This document shows positions 27,253-35,976 of a stretch of DNA of 55,385 nt, piece by piece. The notes beneath the pieces are model-generated. The model worked only from the letters and a program-made list of their open reading frames with translations, searched no databases and was not told the DNA's origin. Origin of the DNA: Clostridium senegalense JC122. GTDB lineage: Bacteria > Bacillota > Clostridia > Clostridiales > Clostridiaceae. Positions within the stretch are counted from its first letter, which is position 1, and each line of letters begins with the position of its first letter. The DNA lies in contig NZ_HE611050.1 of assembly GCF_000285575.1 (NCBI RefSeq), forward strand, positions 1,414,727 to 1,470,111, given 5' to 3'. Position numbers and translations under genes: made by a program.

Positions 27253-27328
27253 TGGCAGGGGCACGAGGACTTGAACCCGGAACCAACGGTTTTGGAGACC
27301 GCTACTCTACCAATTGAGCTATACCCCT
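27253..27328 (-). tRNA. tRNA-Trp (CCA), copy 2
   Basis: Identical over 76 nt to the gene at 23327-23402, with anticodon CCA and encoded CCA end. It has its own promoter and terminator. Confidence 0.95.
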
Positions 27329-27340
27329 ATAACAATAAAT

Positions 27341-27370
27341 ATTTTAGCATAATATTTATTGTTTTGTCAA
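27341..27370 (-). promoter_or_regulatory. Sigma-A-type promoter of tRNA-Trp copy 2
   Basis: On the minus strand TTGACA (27365-27370), 18 bp, TAAAAT (27341-27346). Confidence 0.7.
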
Positions 27371-27384
27371 TATACTTTCAAAAT

Positions 27385-27416
27385 AAAATCATACCTAAAA
27401 TTTAGGTATGATTTTG
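27385..27416 (-). terminator. Terminator of the CBS-ACT gene
   Basis: AAAATCATACCTAAA pairs perfectly with TTTAGGTATGATTTT, 7 bases after the CBS-ACT stop codon. It also lies upstream of the tRNA promoter. Confidence 0.85.
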
Positions 27417-27422
27417 TTTAAA

Positions 27423-28043
27423 CTATAAAATTTTAAACCCAGCTGACTTAACCTTTGATAATATCTCATCAAAATTATCTGTTTTTAGTCTTACTACAAT
27501 TTCTTTAACTTCTGTTTTGCTCTTAGGGTCAACTACTACAAAACTCATTATGTCACCTTTGTTTTCTGTTATTATTTTAGATAATTTTGATATTTGACCT
27601 GGAATGTCATGAGCTATTACAGCTAAACGATTACCCTTATTTAAACCAAACAATTCTGTGAATTGATGAAATATTCCATAATGAGTTACTATGCCTTTAA
27701 ATACTTCTCTATTGTCTACTACCGCTAAAAAAGAAACATTTTTTGTTTCTAAAAAATATGCTGCTTCTTCAACTTGTTCCAATGGTTTTATAACTGGAAC
27801 ATCAGTTCTCATTACATTTTCCACTAAAAAATCTGATAAAAGACATTCTCTTTCTACACTTTTTTCATAATAATAAGTATAGATTTTCTCTTTTGATATG
27901 ACACCTAGAAATTTATCCCCTTCTGCTACTGGAATTGATAGAAATCCGTGTTTTTCCATAAGTTCCAACGCTTCACCTATAGTCATTTTAGGTAAAGCCG
28001 TTATTAACTTATCTCTGGTTAACATCAAGTTACTTACAAACAT
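27423..28043 (-). CDS. CBS-pair and ACT domain protein (AcuB-like)
   Basis: This 206-residue cytoplasmic sensor protein has two CBS motifs (~8-55, LITALPKMTIGEALELMEKH and FLGVISKE; ~75-125, VENVMRTDVPVIKPLEQVEE) and a C-terminal ACT domain (~140-205, RLAVIAHDIPGQISKLSKII). CBS pairs bind adenine nucleotides and ACT domains bind amino acids or similar ligands. AcuB of Bacillus, linked to acetoin use, has this layout, but no aco genes are near. Start at 28043, where GGGAGGAAAAAA precedes the ATG; an ATG 18 bases upstream is less good. Confidence 0.82.
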   Translation of the reverse strand: MFVSNLMLTRDKLITALPKMTIGEALELMEKHGFLSIPVAEGDKFLGVISKEKIYTYYYEKSVERECLLSDFLVENVMRTDVPVIKPLEQVEEAAYFLETKNVSFLAVVDNREVFKGIVTHYGIFHQFTELFGLNKGNRLAVIAHDIPGQISKLSKIITENKGDIMSFVVVDPKSKTEVKEIVVRLKTDNFDEILSKVKSAGFKIL

Positions 28044-28781
28044 TTTTTTCCTCCCTATCACTATTTTATTTTTAGTTTTTATAAGGCTTCAAAATCTTAT
28101 TTTATAGGTTTTGAATACCCCTAAAGTGAATACTCACTCGTAAATAGCTTAAGTGTAACAGTATGTTTAGACAAAAGCTTTTTCATTTCAAAAATAAATT
28201 TGAATGCGAGCTTGTTTCACTATAAGAATGCAAATTTTCTAATTATTTTAGTTAAGAGTTATGGTAATTATTACTCACTATAATCCTAATAATACTAAAC
28301 ATATTTTTTATTTTTAAGTTAGTTGAAACCATGTATAATGGATAGTTATGGTAATTTTCGTAATCAATTATATTTTCTTAATATTCTTTCATTAATTATT
28401 GTATAAAATACTACCTTATAGTTTAAATTTATATTAATAACACTTTTTAATAGTACCTTCATATTTCTAGTATTATTTTTTATATTTTATCCAAAATATT
28501 ATATATTATTTAATTATACATTATTTTCTAAATTATATAAATATTAAGTGTTTATTGTTGTTTTAAATTTATCGCTCTATTTAGCTTATGTTAATCAGCC
28601 TAAAATCTTTACTAAAATATATATTTAAATAAACTTATTCTGTAACATTTTTACTTTATTACTTTATAAATATAATATATACAAATTTTATATATTGTAA
28701 AAATAACAAAAAATTAAGAGTTTGTGTATTTTCTTTTCTTTTTATTATTTTTGGGCTAAAATATTATATGAGGTGAACGTA
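28044..28781. other. Long divergent spacer with a decayed repeat end
   Basis: This 740-bp A/T-rich spacer lies between the CBS-ACT gene and tsaE. It contains GCGAGCTTGTTTCACTATA (to 28224), which resembles the right end of the ~158-bp repeat family. Upstream of that, GAATACCCCTAAAGTGA may be a decayed middle part. The rest (28225-28781) shows no gene and no structured RNA that I recognise. Confidence 0.45.
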
Positions 28782-29243
28782 ATGGAATTTATCGTTAATA
28801 CTGTAGAAGAAACTCAAAAACTCGGTATTCAAATTGGCAAGCTTTGCAATAGTGGGGACATTATTTGCCTTATTGGTGATTTAGGAACTGGAAAGACTCA
28901 TTTAACTAAAGGAATTGCCCTAGGTCTTGAAATAAATGAAAGTATAACTAGTCCCACCTTTAACATTGTTAACGAATATGACGATGGAAGATTAAAATTT
29001 TATCATTTCGATGTTTATAGAGTAAACGATCCTGATGAAATAGCTGCTATTGGCTTTGATGAGTATATATTTGGAGATGGCGTTAGTGTTATAGAATGGG
29101 CTAACTACATTGAAGAATTAATTCCTCAAGACAACTTAACTATATTACTTGAAAAAGTACCTCAATTAGGATCTTCATTTAGAAAAGTAACTATTAGATA
29201 TCAAGGTAAAAGATATGATTATATAAAGGAGTTAACACTATGA
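28782..29243 (+). CDS. tsaE: TsaE, tRNA threonylcarbamoyladenosine ATPase
   Basis: This is the ATPase subunit of the t6A-synthesis machinery that modifies A37 of ANN-decoding tRNAs. The 153-residue protein has the P-loop GDLGTGKTHLTKG (~33-45), SPTFNIVNEY (~62), and the Walker B-like FHFDVYRV (~79). Start at 28782, with GAGGTGAAC upstream, rather than an open extension of 20 codons. Its stop overlaps the tsaB ATG (ATGA). Full length for the family. Confidence 0.94.
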   Translation: MEFIVNTVEETQKLGIQIGKLCNSGDIICLIGDLGTGKTHLTKGIALGLEINESITSPTFNIVNEYDDGRLKFYHFDVYRVNDPDEIAAIGFDEYIFGDGVSVIEWANYIEELIPQDNLTILLEKVPQLGSSFRKVTIRYQGKRYDYIKELTL

Positions 29244-29947
29244 TAATTCTTAGCTTAGATTGTGCAACAGAATGCGCTACAGCAGCATTACTAAAAAATG
29301 ATGCAATAATTGGTGAAATTAATATTAATAATAAGAAACAGCATTCATCAATTCTTATGCCGATGATTGATCAACTTTTTAAAAACACAAATTTAACATT
29401 AAATGATGTTGATGGATTTGTTGTTTCTAAAGGACCTGGATCATTTACTGGTCTTAGAGTTGGAATGTCTACAATAAAAGGATTAGCACAAGCTTTAAAT
29501 AAACCTTTTGTATCTGTTTCAACTTTAGATGGACTTGCAAATAATTTATATTTTGCTGATGGACTTATATGTCCTATAATGGATGCGTTACGTGGCAACG
29601 TATATACTGCTCTTTATAATTTTGAAAATAATAATCTAAAGGCTTTGACAGAGCCAATGATTTTATCTATAGAAGATCTTATACAAAAGATTAAAGAGAA
29701 AAATAAAAAAGTTTATTTTATAGGTGATGGAACTTTTAAATATCAAAATCAATTATTAAGTTCTATTTCAAATTGTTATATTGCACCATGTCATTTAAAT
29801 GTTGCAAAAGCTTCTTCTTTAGGTGAGGTAGGATTAAACCTTCTTAATAAAGGAATAACCGATGATATATATACTTCAGCACCGCTTTATTTAAGACTTT
29901 CTCAAGCTGAACGTGAATATGAGGAGCGCATGAAAAACAATGGATAA
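29240..29947 (+). CDS. tsaB: TsaB, tRNA threonylcarbamoyladenosine synthesis protein
   Basis: This is the ASKHA-fold partner of TsaD in t6A formation. The 235-residue protein begins ILSLDCATECATAAL and carries the diagnostic VSKGPGSFTGLRVGMST (~62-78) and ICPIMDALRGNVYTALY (~112). It overlaps tsaE by 4 bases and rimI by 8 bases, so the three are translated together. AAAGGAG precedes the ATG. The tsaD gene is not in this window. Confidence 0.94.
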   Translation: MIILSLDCATECATAALLKNDAIIGEININNKKQHSSILMPMIDQLFKNTNLTLNDVDGFVVSKGPGSFTGLRVGMSTIKGLAQALNKPFVSVSTLDGLANNLYFADGLICPIMDALRGNVYTALYNFENNNLKALTEPMILSIEDLIQKIKEKNKKVYFIGDGTFKYQNQLLSSISNCYIAPCHLNVAKASSLGEVGLNLLNKGITDDIYTSAPLYLRLSQAEREYEERMKNNG

Positions 29948-30386
29948 TTTATCAGTTGAAAATATTAATGAAAATAATATTTTTGGTATAGAAGAAATTT
30001 CTAAATTAAGTTTTCATAGCCCTTGGAGTTTAGAATCTATAAAAAAAGAACTTTCTAACACCTATGCTAATTATGTAGTTTTAAAACTACAGGATAAACA
30101 TATAGGTTTTGCAGGTGCATGGGTTATTTTTGATGAAGCCCATATAACTAATATAGCTATTCATCCTAACTATAGAGGTTTAGGTTATAGCCATATTATT
30201 ATGGATGCACTTTTAGAAAAATGTAAAAATGCTGGAGCCAATTCTATGACTTTAGAAGTCCGTGCTTCAAATATTGCCGCACAAAAATTATATGAAGGAT
30301 ATGGCTTTAAAGTTGAAGGAATTAGGAAAAATTATTATGATAATCCTAAAGAAGACGGCTATATAATGTGGAAATATGATATATAA
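29940..30386 (+). CDS. rimI: RimI, ribosomal protein N-alanine acetyltransferase
   Basis: This 148-residue GNAT enzyme acetylates the N-terminal alanine of ribosomal protein S18 (and possibly others). The acetyl-CoA site is IHPNYRGLGYSHIIMDAL (~76-93). The C-terminal part has SMTLEVRASNIAAQKLYEGY (about 103-122) and GFKVEGIRKNYYDNPKEDGY, typical of RimI. The tsaE-tsaB-rimI order is standard in clostridia. Last gene of its operon; a terminator follows. Confidence 0.92.
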   Translation: MDNLSVENINENNIFGIEEISKLSFHSPWSLESIKKELSNTYANYVVLKLQDKHIGFAGAWVIFDEAHITNIAIHPNYRGLGYSHIIMDALLEKCKNAGANSMTLEVRASNIAAQKLYEGYGFKVEGIRKNYYDNPKEDGYIMWKYDI

Positions 30387-30403
30387 TAATTTTATAATAT
30401 TAT

Positions 30404-30438
30404 AAAAAGCAGATTGATTAGATTTTCAATCTGCTTTT
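30404..30438. terminator. Terminator between rimI and ribU
   Basis: AAAAAGCAGATTG pairs with CAATCTGCTTTT; convergent genes on both sides share it. Confidence 0.88.
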
Positions 30439-30448
30439 ATATCTATAA

Positions 30449-31027
30449 TTAAACTTTTTTAGGTCCTCCAAGCATTGGTTCTACCTTAAACAATGTAACA
30501 GATAACCTTTTATATAATAAAAATGTTGTAAATGAAACTATTATTGCTTTTACTCCATTAAAAGGTATTAATCCAAATACTATATAATTAATTAATTCTT
30601 TTCCTGCCATATGCATTCCAAAAGCCGGTAATAATATATACATATTTACTAGTATAGCAACTACTTCTATAGATAAAAATCCTAATATCATTCCTATAAT
30701 AGCAGTTTTTTTGCTTTTCTTTCGGTGATAAACAATTGATGCTGGTAATACTAATGAAATTCCTACTAAAAAGTTTGCTAATTCACCAACTAAACCTGTT
30801 GCTGTTCCTTTAAACAATATTATTAAAATATTTTTAAATAATTCTATTATTACTCCAATTAAAGGACCAAAAGCAAACGCACCCATAAGCGCTGGAACAT
30901 CACTTAAATCCATTCTTAACCATGGGAATGCAGGTATCACCGGAATTTCCACATACATAAGTATAAATGCGATAGCAGATAGTAATGAAATTTTAATCAT
31001 TTTGTTCAATCTTTTTTGGTTATTCAT
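30449..31027 (-). CDS. ribU: RibU-type riboflavin ECF transporter S component
   Basis: This integral membrane substrate-binding subunit of an energy-coupling-factor transporter imports riboflavin using a shared EcfA/A'/T module encoded elsewhere. The 192-residue protein has about six hydrophobic segments. Family motifs include MKIS-type N-terminal region, PVIPAFPWLRMDLSDVPALM (~37-56), GPLIGVIIELFKNI and GLVGELANFLVG. Specificity is settled by the FMN riboswitch in its leader. Start at 31027: AGGAGGTATTTTAAT precedes the ATG; an upstream extension overlaps that site. Confidence 0.92.
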   Translation of the reverse strand: MNNQKRLNKMIKISLLSAIAFILMYVEIPVIPAFPWLRMDLSDVPALMGAFAFGPLIGVIIELFKNILIILFKGTATGLVGELANFLVGISLVLPASIVYHRKKSKKTAIIGMILGFLSIEVVAILVNMYILLPAFGMHMAGKELINYIVFGLIPFNGVKAIIVSFTTFLLYKRLSVTLFKVEPMLGGPKKV

Positions 31028-31071
31028 ATTAAAATACCTCCTACTATACACTTCTAGGAATTAATATAGCA

Positions 31072-31099
31072 TAAAAAACCCTAACATAAATGTTAGGGC
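31072..31099 (-). terminator. Riboswitch-controlled terminator of ribU
   Basis: On the minus strand CCCTAACA pairs with TGTTAGGG and is followed by TTTTTTATGC. It sits between the FMN aptamer and the ribU start, as the expression platform. Confidence 0.88.
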
Positions 31100-31134
31100 G
31101 ACATAACCATACTTATAGTAACGCATATATTAAT

Positions 31135-31239
31135 CTTCTTTCATCCAGACTGTACTGTCGGCTTCGGAATTTAACCGAATCATGCCATAAGGCTCGCGGG
31201 CTTTACCGCCGGTGGGGAATTGCGCCCCGCCCTGAAGAG
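31135..31239 (-). promoter_or_regulatory. FMN riboswitch (RFN element)
   Basis: Minus-strand landmarks in order: GGGCGGGGCGCAATTCCCCA, CCGGCGGTAAAGCCCGCGAG, a GATTCGGTTAAATTCCGAAG hairpin, GCCGACAGTACAGTCTGGAT and GAAAGAAG closing the P1 stem with CTCTTC. This is the full conserved aptamer. FMN binding should favour the terminator at 31072-31099 and shut off riboflavin import. Confidence 0.97.
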
Positions 31240-31306
31240 TATTAAATTGTTTATTTCTTTAAATTAATTATATATTAATTTTTCAAAAAAAACAATATAA
31301 TGTTGT

Positions 31307-31836
31307 TTACTCAACAAAAACTCTAATAGTTCCAGATATTTGATTGTATCGTGCAGATTTTTTTATAAGATTTTCTATATACTCAGGAAAATTTTTATTT
31401 ACTTCAGTGCTAAATGCTTCTTTTAAAAATGCTATACACTCATAGCATATTCTAATATCCCTGCCACCTTCTAAATATAAATGTTCTAAAGCACTTTCAT
31501 AACTTATTTCTCTGCATTCATTGTTTTTAGCCATATTTACTATGTCATTAGCATCTTCTGCTGATTGCAGTTTTAATAATATTTCTTTATTCTCATCATC
31601 ATTTAAATTGTACATCTTTAACTGAGATTCAATAAAGTCTTTAAACCCTTCAAGTAAAATATCTTCTTTTAATGTATATAATATGACTTTACTGGATTCT
31701 TTTTTTCATAAAAAGCTAAATCAACTTTTTTATCTAAATCCATTTGTATTTTGTTTAAGTCTATATTATGTATTTCTAAATCTGGCTTACATATGATTAT
31801 ATTATGGCAAATTCCAGCAAATAAGTACTTTTCCAT
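31307..31836 (-). pseudogene. Hypothetical protein gene, frameshifted at an A7 run
   Basis: I do not recognise the family. A frame starting at 31836 behind GGGAGAGAG encodes MEKYLFAGICHNIIICKPDL and runs ~54 codons before leaving frame. The rest (MYNLNDDENKEILLKLQSAE onward, to ESALEHLYLEGGRDIRICYE and GTIRVFVE) lies in the next frame. Reading the A7 at 31700-31706 as A8 joins them into one acidic, soluble 176-residue protein. No catalytic motif is evident; a YECIAFLKEAF helix and a conserved-looking ICHN start are the only handles. It stands between ribU and tex. Confidence 0.7.
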
Positions 31837-32185
31837 ATTATCTCTCTCCCAATAAAAATATAATAACTGTATAAATCTAAAATTTATTTGTTTTTTACTA
31901 ATAAATTATTTTTTAAACTTAATTTATAAAATCTAATATTTTTTTAAAACATTATAAAAATACAGCTATTTAATGCAAAAATCAATAATTAAATTCTGTT
32001 TTATTTCTGCATTTTATATCATTTTTAGACATTCTTCTTTATTTTACCCTACTTCCCTCAATATTAATCAATGTTTTATTTTGTTGCATATATTTTATTT
32101 TTAATTATATTTATAATTTTCATATAATTATTGAAAGATATAAATTAATTTATACCTTAATCAATTAAAATTTCTTATAAATAAA
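31837..32185. other. A/T-rich intergenic spacer
   Basis: About 350 bp between tex and the hypothetical gene. I see no gene, repeat copy or structured RNA in it. Confidence 0.5.
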
Positions 32186-32218
32186 ATAAAAATAGACATA
32201 TTTATATGCCTATCTTTA
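32186..32218 (-). terminator. Terminator after tex
   Basis: On the minus strand AGATAGGCATA pairs with TATGTCTAT (one wobble), followed by TTTTATTTTA. Confidence 0.7.
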
Positions 32219-32227
32219 AATTTGAAA

Positions 32228-34390
32228 TTAGCTTTTTTTCATAGAAAGTGAAATTCTTTTTCTTTTCTCATCTACTTCCAAAATACTAACTTCTACAATG
32301 TCTCCTACTTTTACAACATCTAATGGATGCTTTACAAACTTATCACTTAATTGACTTATATGAACTAATCCATCTTGATGAACACCTATATCTACAAAAG
32401 CACCAAAATCTGATACATTCCTAACTGTTCCCATTAAAAGCATTCCTGGTTTTAAATCGCTCATTTCTACTATACCACTTTTAAATATAGGTTTTGGTAG
32501 TTCTTCTCTTGGATCTCTTCCTGGTTTCTTTATTTCTTTTATTATATCTTGTAATGTTGGAACTCCAACTCCTATTTCCTCTGCTAATTTAACTTCACCT
32601 AAGTCTTTTACTTTAGAGTCTATATCTAATAAATTACCTTTTTTTATATCTTCCTTAGAGTAATTTAATATATCTAAAAGTTTTTTACATGCATTATAAC
32701 TTTCAGGGTGGACTGAAGTATTGTCTAATGGTTCATTGCTTTCCATAACCCTTAAAAACCCTGCACATTGTTCAAAAGCTTTAGCTCCTAACCTTTTTAC
32801 TTTTAAGAGTTCTTTTCTAGTTGTAAATTTACCATTTTCCTCTCTATATAAAACTATATTTTTAGCTATAGTTCCATTAATTCCTGATATATATGATAAT
32901 AATGATGGTGTAGCTACATTTAAATCTACTCCTACATTATTTACACAATCTTCTACTACTCCTTTTAATGACTCATCCAACTTTTTAGGAGTAACATCAT
33001 GTTGATATTGGCCTACCCCTATTGATTTAGGATCTATTTTAACAAGTTCAGCTAAAGGGTCTTGTAATCTTCTTCCTATAGATATAGCACCTCTAACAGT
33101 TACATCTAAATCTGGATATTCTTCTGTTGCAAGCTTGGATGCTGAGTAAACCGAAGCTCCTGCTTCTGAAACTACAACATAATATATATCTTTTCCTATT
33201 TCTGATTTAACAGCCTTTATTACTTCTGCTAAAACTTCTTCTGATTCTCTACTAGCTGTTCCATTACCTAAAGAAATAACATCTACATCATGTTTTATGC
33301 ATAAGTTCTTTAATGTATTTATAGATTCTTTAACCTTTTCTTTGCTACCTGCTGTAGCAAAAACTGCTGTATTTTCTAAAAACTTTCCTGTTTCGTCTAA
33401 TATGGCAATTTTGCAACCAGTTCTAAACCCTGGGTCAAACCCCATTACAGTTTTACCTTTTATAGGTGATATCATTAACAATGCCTTTAGGTTTGCTTTA
33501 AATATATCAATAGCACCTACTTCTCCTTTATCTGTTAAATCTCCTCTTATTTCTCTTTCTATTGATGGATAAATTAATCTTTTTAAACTATCTTCTACAG
33601 ATTTTTCTATATACGAATCTGTTCTGCTATTTCCCTTCAATGTTTTATTTTTCAAATAAGCAATTATTTTATCTACATCGCAAGTAATTTTAACTGAAAG
33701 AATTTTTTCTTTTTCGCCTCTATTTATAGCTAAAATTCTATGAGATGGTATTTTCTTAACCTCTTCCTTATAATCATAATACATCTCGTATGGTGTAGGT
33801 TCTTTTGACTCACCTTTAGTTTCTATATAACCTTCTTTGAAAACTAATGTTCTTATATACTTTCTGTATTCTGCTTCATCAGATATTTTTTCACTTATAA
33901 TATCCATTGCACCTTGGAATGCTTCGTCAATAGATTTTACTCCTTTTTCTTCATTTAAGAACTGTGATGCATATTCATTTATATCACTATTGAAACTTCC
34001 ATCAAATAGTACTTCTGCTAGTGGTGTTAATCCTTTCTCTACCGCTATTGTTGCCCTTGTTCTTTTTTTAGGTTTATAAGGTCTATATATGTCTTCTATT
34101 TCTGTTAAAGTTGTAGCTTTTTCAAGAGATGTCTTAATTTCTTCTGTAAGTTTTCCTTGTTCATCTATAAGTCTTATAACATCTGTTTTTCTATCTTCAA
34201 GGTTTCTAAGATAAGTTAATCTCTCAGAAAAATTTCTTAAAACTATATCATCAATTCCACCAGTTCTTTCTTTTCTATATCTAGCTATAAAAGGCACTGT
34301 ATTTCCTTCATCTAACATTTCAATTACATTATTTACTTGTTCCTTTGAAAGTGCAAATTCTTTCATTAATCTATTTTTTATATTATCCAT
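32228..34390 (-). CDS. tex: Tex-family RNA-binding transcription accessory protein
   Basis: This 720-residue cytoplasmic nucleic-acid-binding protein is related to eukaryotic Spt6. N-terminal helical domain (VPFIARYRKERTGGIDD ~33-49); YqgF/RuvC-like domain (VMGFDPGFRTGCKIAILDET ~318); helix-hairpin-helix region (GVGQYQHDV, then VNNVGVDLNVAT and LSYISGINGTIAKNIV); C-terminal S1 domain (~640-715: GTVRNVSDFGAFVDIGVHQD). AGGAGG precedes the ATG. Complete, no frame problems, monocistronic by spacing. Confidence 0.93.
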   Translation of the reverse strand: MDNIKNRLMKEFALSKEQVNNVIEMLDEGNTVPFIARYRKERTGGIDDIVLRNFSERLTYLRNLEDRKTDVIRLIDEQGKLTEEIKTSLEKATTLTEIEDIYRPYKPKKRTRATIAVEKGLTPLAEVLFDGSFNSDINEYASQFLNEEKGVKSIDEAFQGAMDIISEKISDEAEYRKYIRTLVFKEGYIETKGESKEPTPYEMYYDYKEEVKKIPSHRILAINRGEKEKILSVKITCDVDKIIAYLKNKTLKGNSRTDSYIEKSVEDSLKRLIYPSIEREIRGDLTDKGEVGAIDIFKANLKALLMISPIKGKTVMGFDPGFRTGCKIAILDETGKFLENTAVFATAGSKEKVKESINTLKNLCIKHDVDVISLGNGTASRESEEVLAEVIKAVKSEIGKDIYYVVVSEAGASVYSASKLATEEYPDLDVTVRGAISIGRRLQDPLAELVKIDPKSIGVGQYQHDVTPKKLDESLKGVVEDCVNNVGVDLNVATPSLLSYISGINGTIAKNIVLYREENGKFTTRKELLKVKRLGAKAFEQCAGFLRVMESNEPLDNTSVHPESYNACKKLLDILNYSKEDIKKGNLLDIDSKVKDLGEVKLAEEIGVGVPTLQDIIKEIKKPGRDPREELPKPIFKSGIVEMSDLKPGMLLMGTVRNVSDFGAFVDIGVHQDGLVHISQLSDKFVKHPLDVVKVGDIVEVSILEVDEKRKRISLSMKKS

Positions 34391-34585
34391 TTTATCCTCC
34401 TATAAATAGTAGATTACAAATTAAATTTTATGTTTAATTTAACTTTTCAACTTGTTATTCCATATCATATTTACATTTTTAACGCATATTATTTTATTAT
34501 GAAATTGTTTCCTTAAGTTTCCATAATAATTCTACCATAAAATCCTTTGCAAATTAAATAATTTTATATTTTTAAGGAGATTGTT

Positions 34586-35958
34586 ATGTCAGTGATTTTT
34601 AAAAACAAAAAAATATGTTACTTATAAGTTTGACTGTTATATCAATATTTATAACAGCATTATCAATTACATTCTATTTTAAGATAAATAATTTTTCTTC
34701 TAAGCGAGTTGTAGAGCATATAAATTATCTTGCAAGTGACACATTAAAAGGACGACTTTGTGGAACTACAGAAAATAAATTAGCAGAAACCTATATATTA
34801 GATAATTTTAAAAATTTAGGTCTACTACCTTATAAAGATTCTTATACTGAAAGTTTTTCTATTCAATATCCTAAAAAATTAAATTTTAATCCTGAACTAA
34901 ACATTATAGATTCTAATAGTAAAAATATAATAGAAAGTTTTAATTATGGTGTAGATTATAAAGATGATGGAACTAATTTTAGAATAAATGATATTACCTT
35001 TTCATCATCAGATGTAGCTCAAAAGACTGATTCCTATTTACTTGTTAAACATAAAGAGGATTATGTTCTCTTTTATGCTATAAATGATGAATCCTTTTCT
35101 TTTAGAAGTTCTTTTTTAAGTAATTTTAATTATGGTCTATCCATTTATATGACTAAAGACGGTTTAAACAAATTAATTACAGCTATTGAGAATGGTAGTA
35201 TTGTTAACGCTAAAATTCCATTTTCTAATTCAGATACCACTGTAAATAATGTTCTTGGTTGTATTAAAGGAAAAAATTCTTCTATAGATCCTATAGTAAT
35301 TTCTTGTCATTTTGACCATGTTGGAACAGATTCTATTGGAAATGTATATTATGGAGCTTTAGACAATGCTTCTGGTTCTTCTTTTGTATTAGAGCTTGCC
35401 AATTACATAAAATCTTTGGGAACACCTTCTAGAGATATTATTTTCGCAGCTTTTAATGGAGAAGAGTTTGGATGTGTAGGTTCTACTTACTTTTTTAATA
35501 ACAATAAAAATCAATTAAAAAATAGTACTGTATATAATTTTGATATGATTGGAAGTTTTGATGGTATCCCTTTATGTGTAATGGGTGGTAAAGAAGATAC
35601 TAAAGATACTACCTTAATCCATGGTTTGTCTCAAATTCTTGAAGATAAAAATGTGTATTTCAATTATATCTTTGAAGATTCTAGTGATCATATGATTTTT
35701 AGGAAAAATGATGTTAGTGCAGTAACATTTATAGATAATGATTTATCTAGGATTCATACACCAAATGATAAAGTAGAGTTTATTAATAAAAAAGCTATTG
35801 ACAGAGCCTTTTCTGTTATTTCAAAAGAACTTTGTGGTAATTATTTTAGTAATCCTTTTATTAAATATAATACTATAATTTTCATATCATCTTTGTGTAC
35901 TTCTACTACTTTAATTACTATTTTTGTTTTAAAAAATAAAAATAAAAAAGTATGCTAA
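34586..35958 (+). CDS. M28-family peptidase with N-terminal membrane anchor, frameshift near start
   Basis: This is a zinc aminopeptidase-like protein probably anchored outside the membrane. One N-terminal hydrophobic segment (ISLTVISIFITALSITFYF); zinc-binding sequence VISCHFDHVGTD (~230) with ALDNASGSS and FAAFNGEEFGCVGS (~280); later DSSDHMIF; a second C-terminal hydrophobic segment (IIFISSLCTSTTLITIFVL). The only good ribosome binding site (AAGGAGA) serves an ATG at 34586 whose frame ends after 13 codons; reading the A7 at 34607-34613 as A8 joins it to the main frame (ATG at 34615 otherwise). Restored length 457 residues. Confidence 0.82.
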
Positions 35959-35975
35959 TTTGCATACTTTTTTTA
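35944..35975. terminator. Terminator shared by M28 peptidase and prfB
   Basis: AAAAAAGTATGC and GCATACTTTTTTT pair across AATTT. It overlaps the last codons of the peptidase gene and lies just past the prfB stop on the other strand. Confidence 0.85.
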
Positions 35976-35976
35976 A

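Noticed and set aside
23327-27328. tRNA-Trp pair as attachment sites of an integrated element
   Set aside because: Both copies are complete with own promoters, and the genes between (permease, acetyltransferase, hydrolase) are ordinary; no integrase is present.
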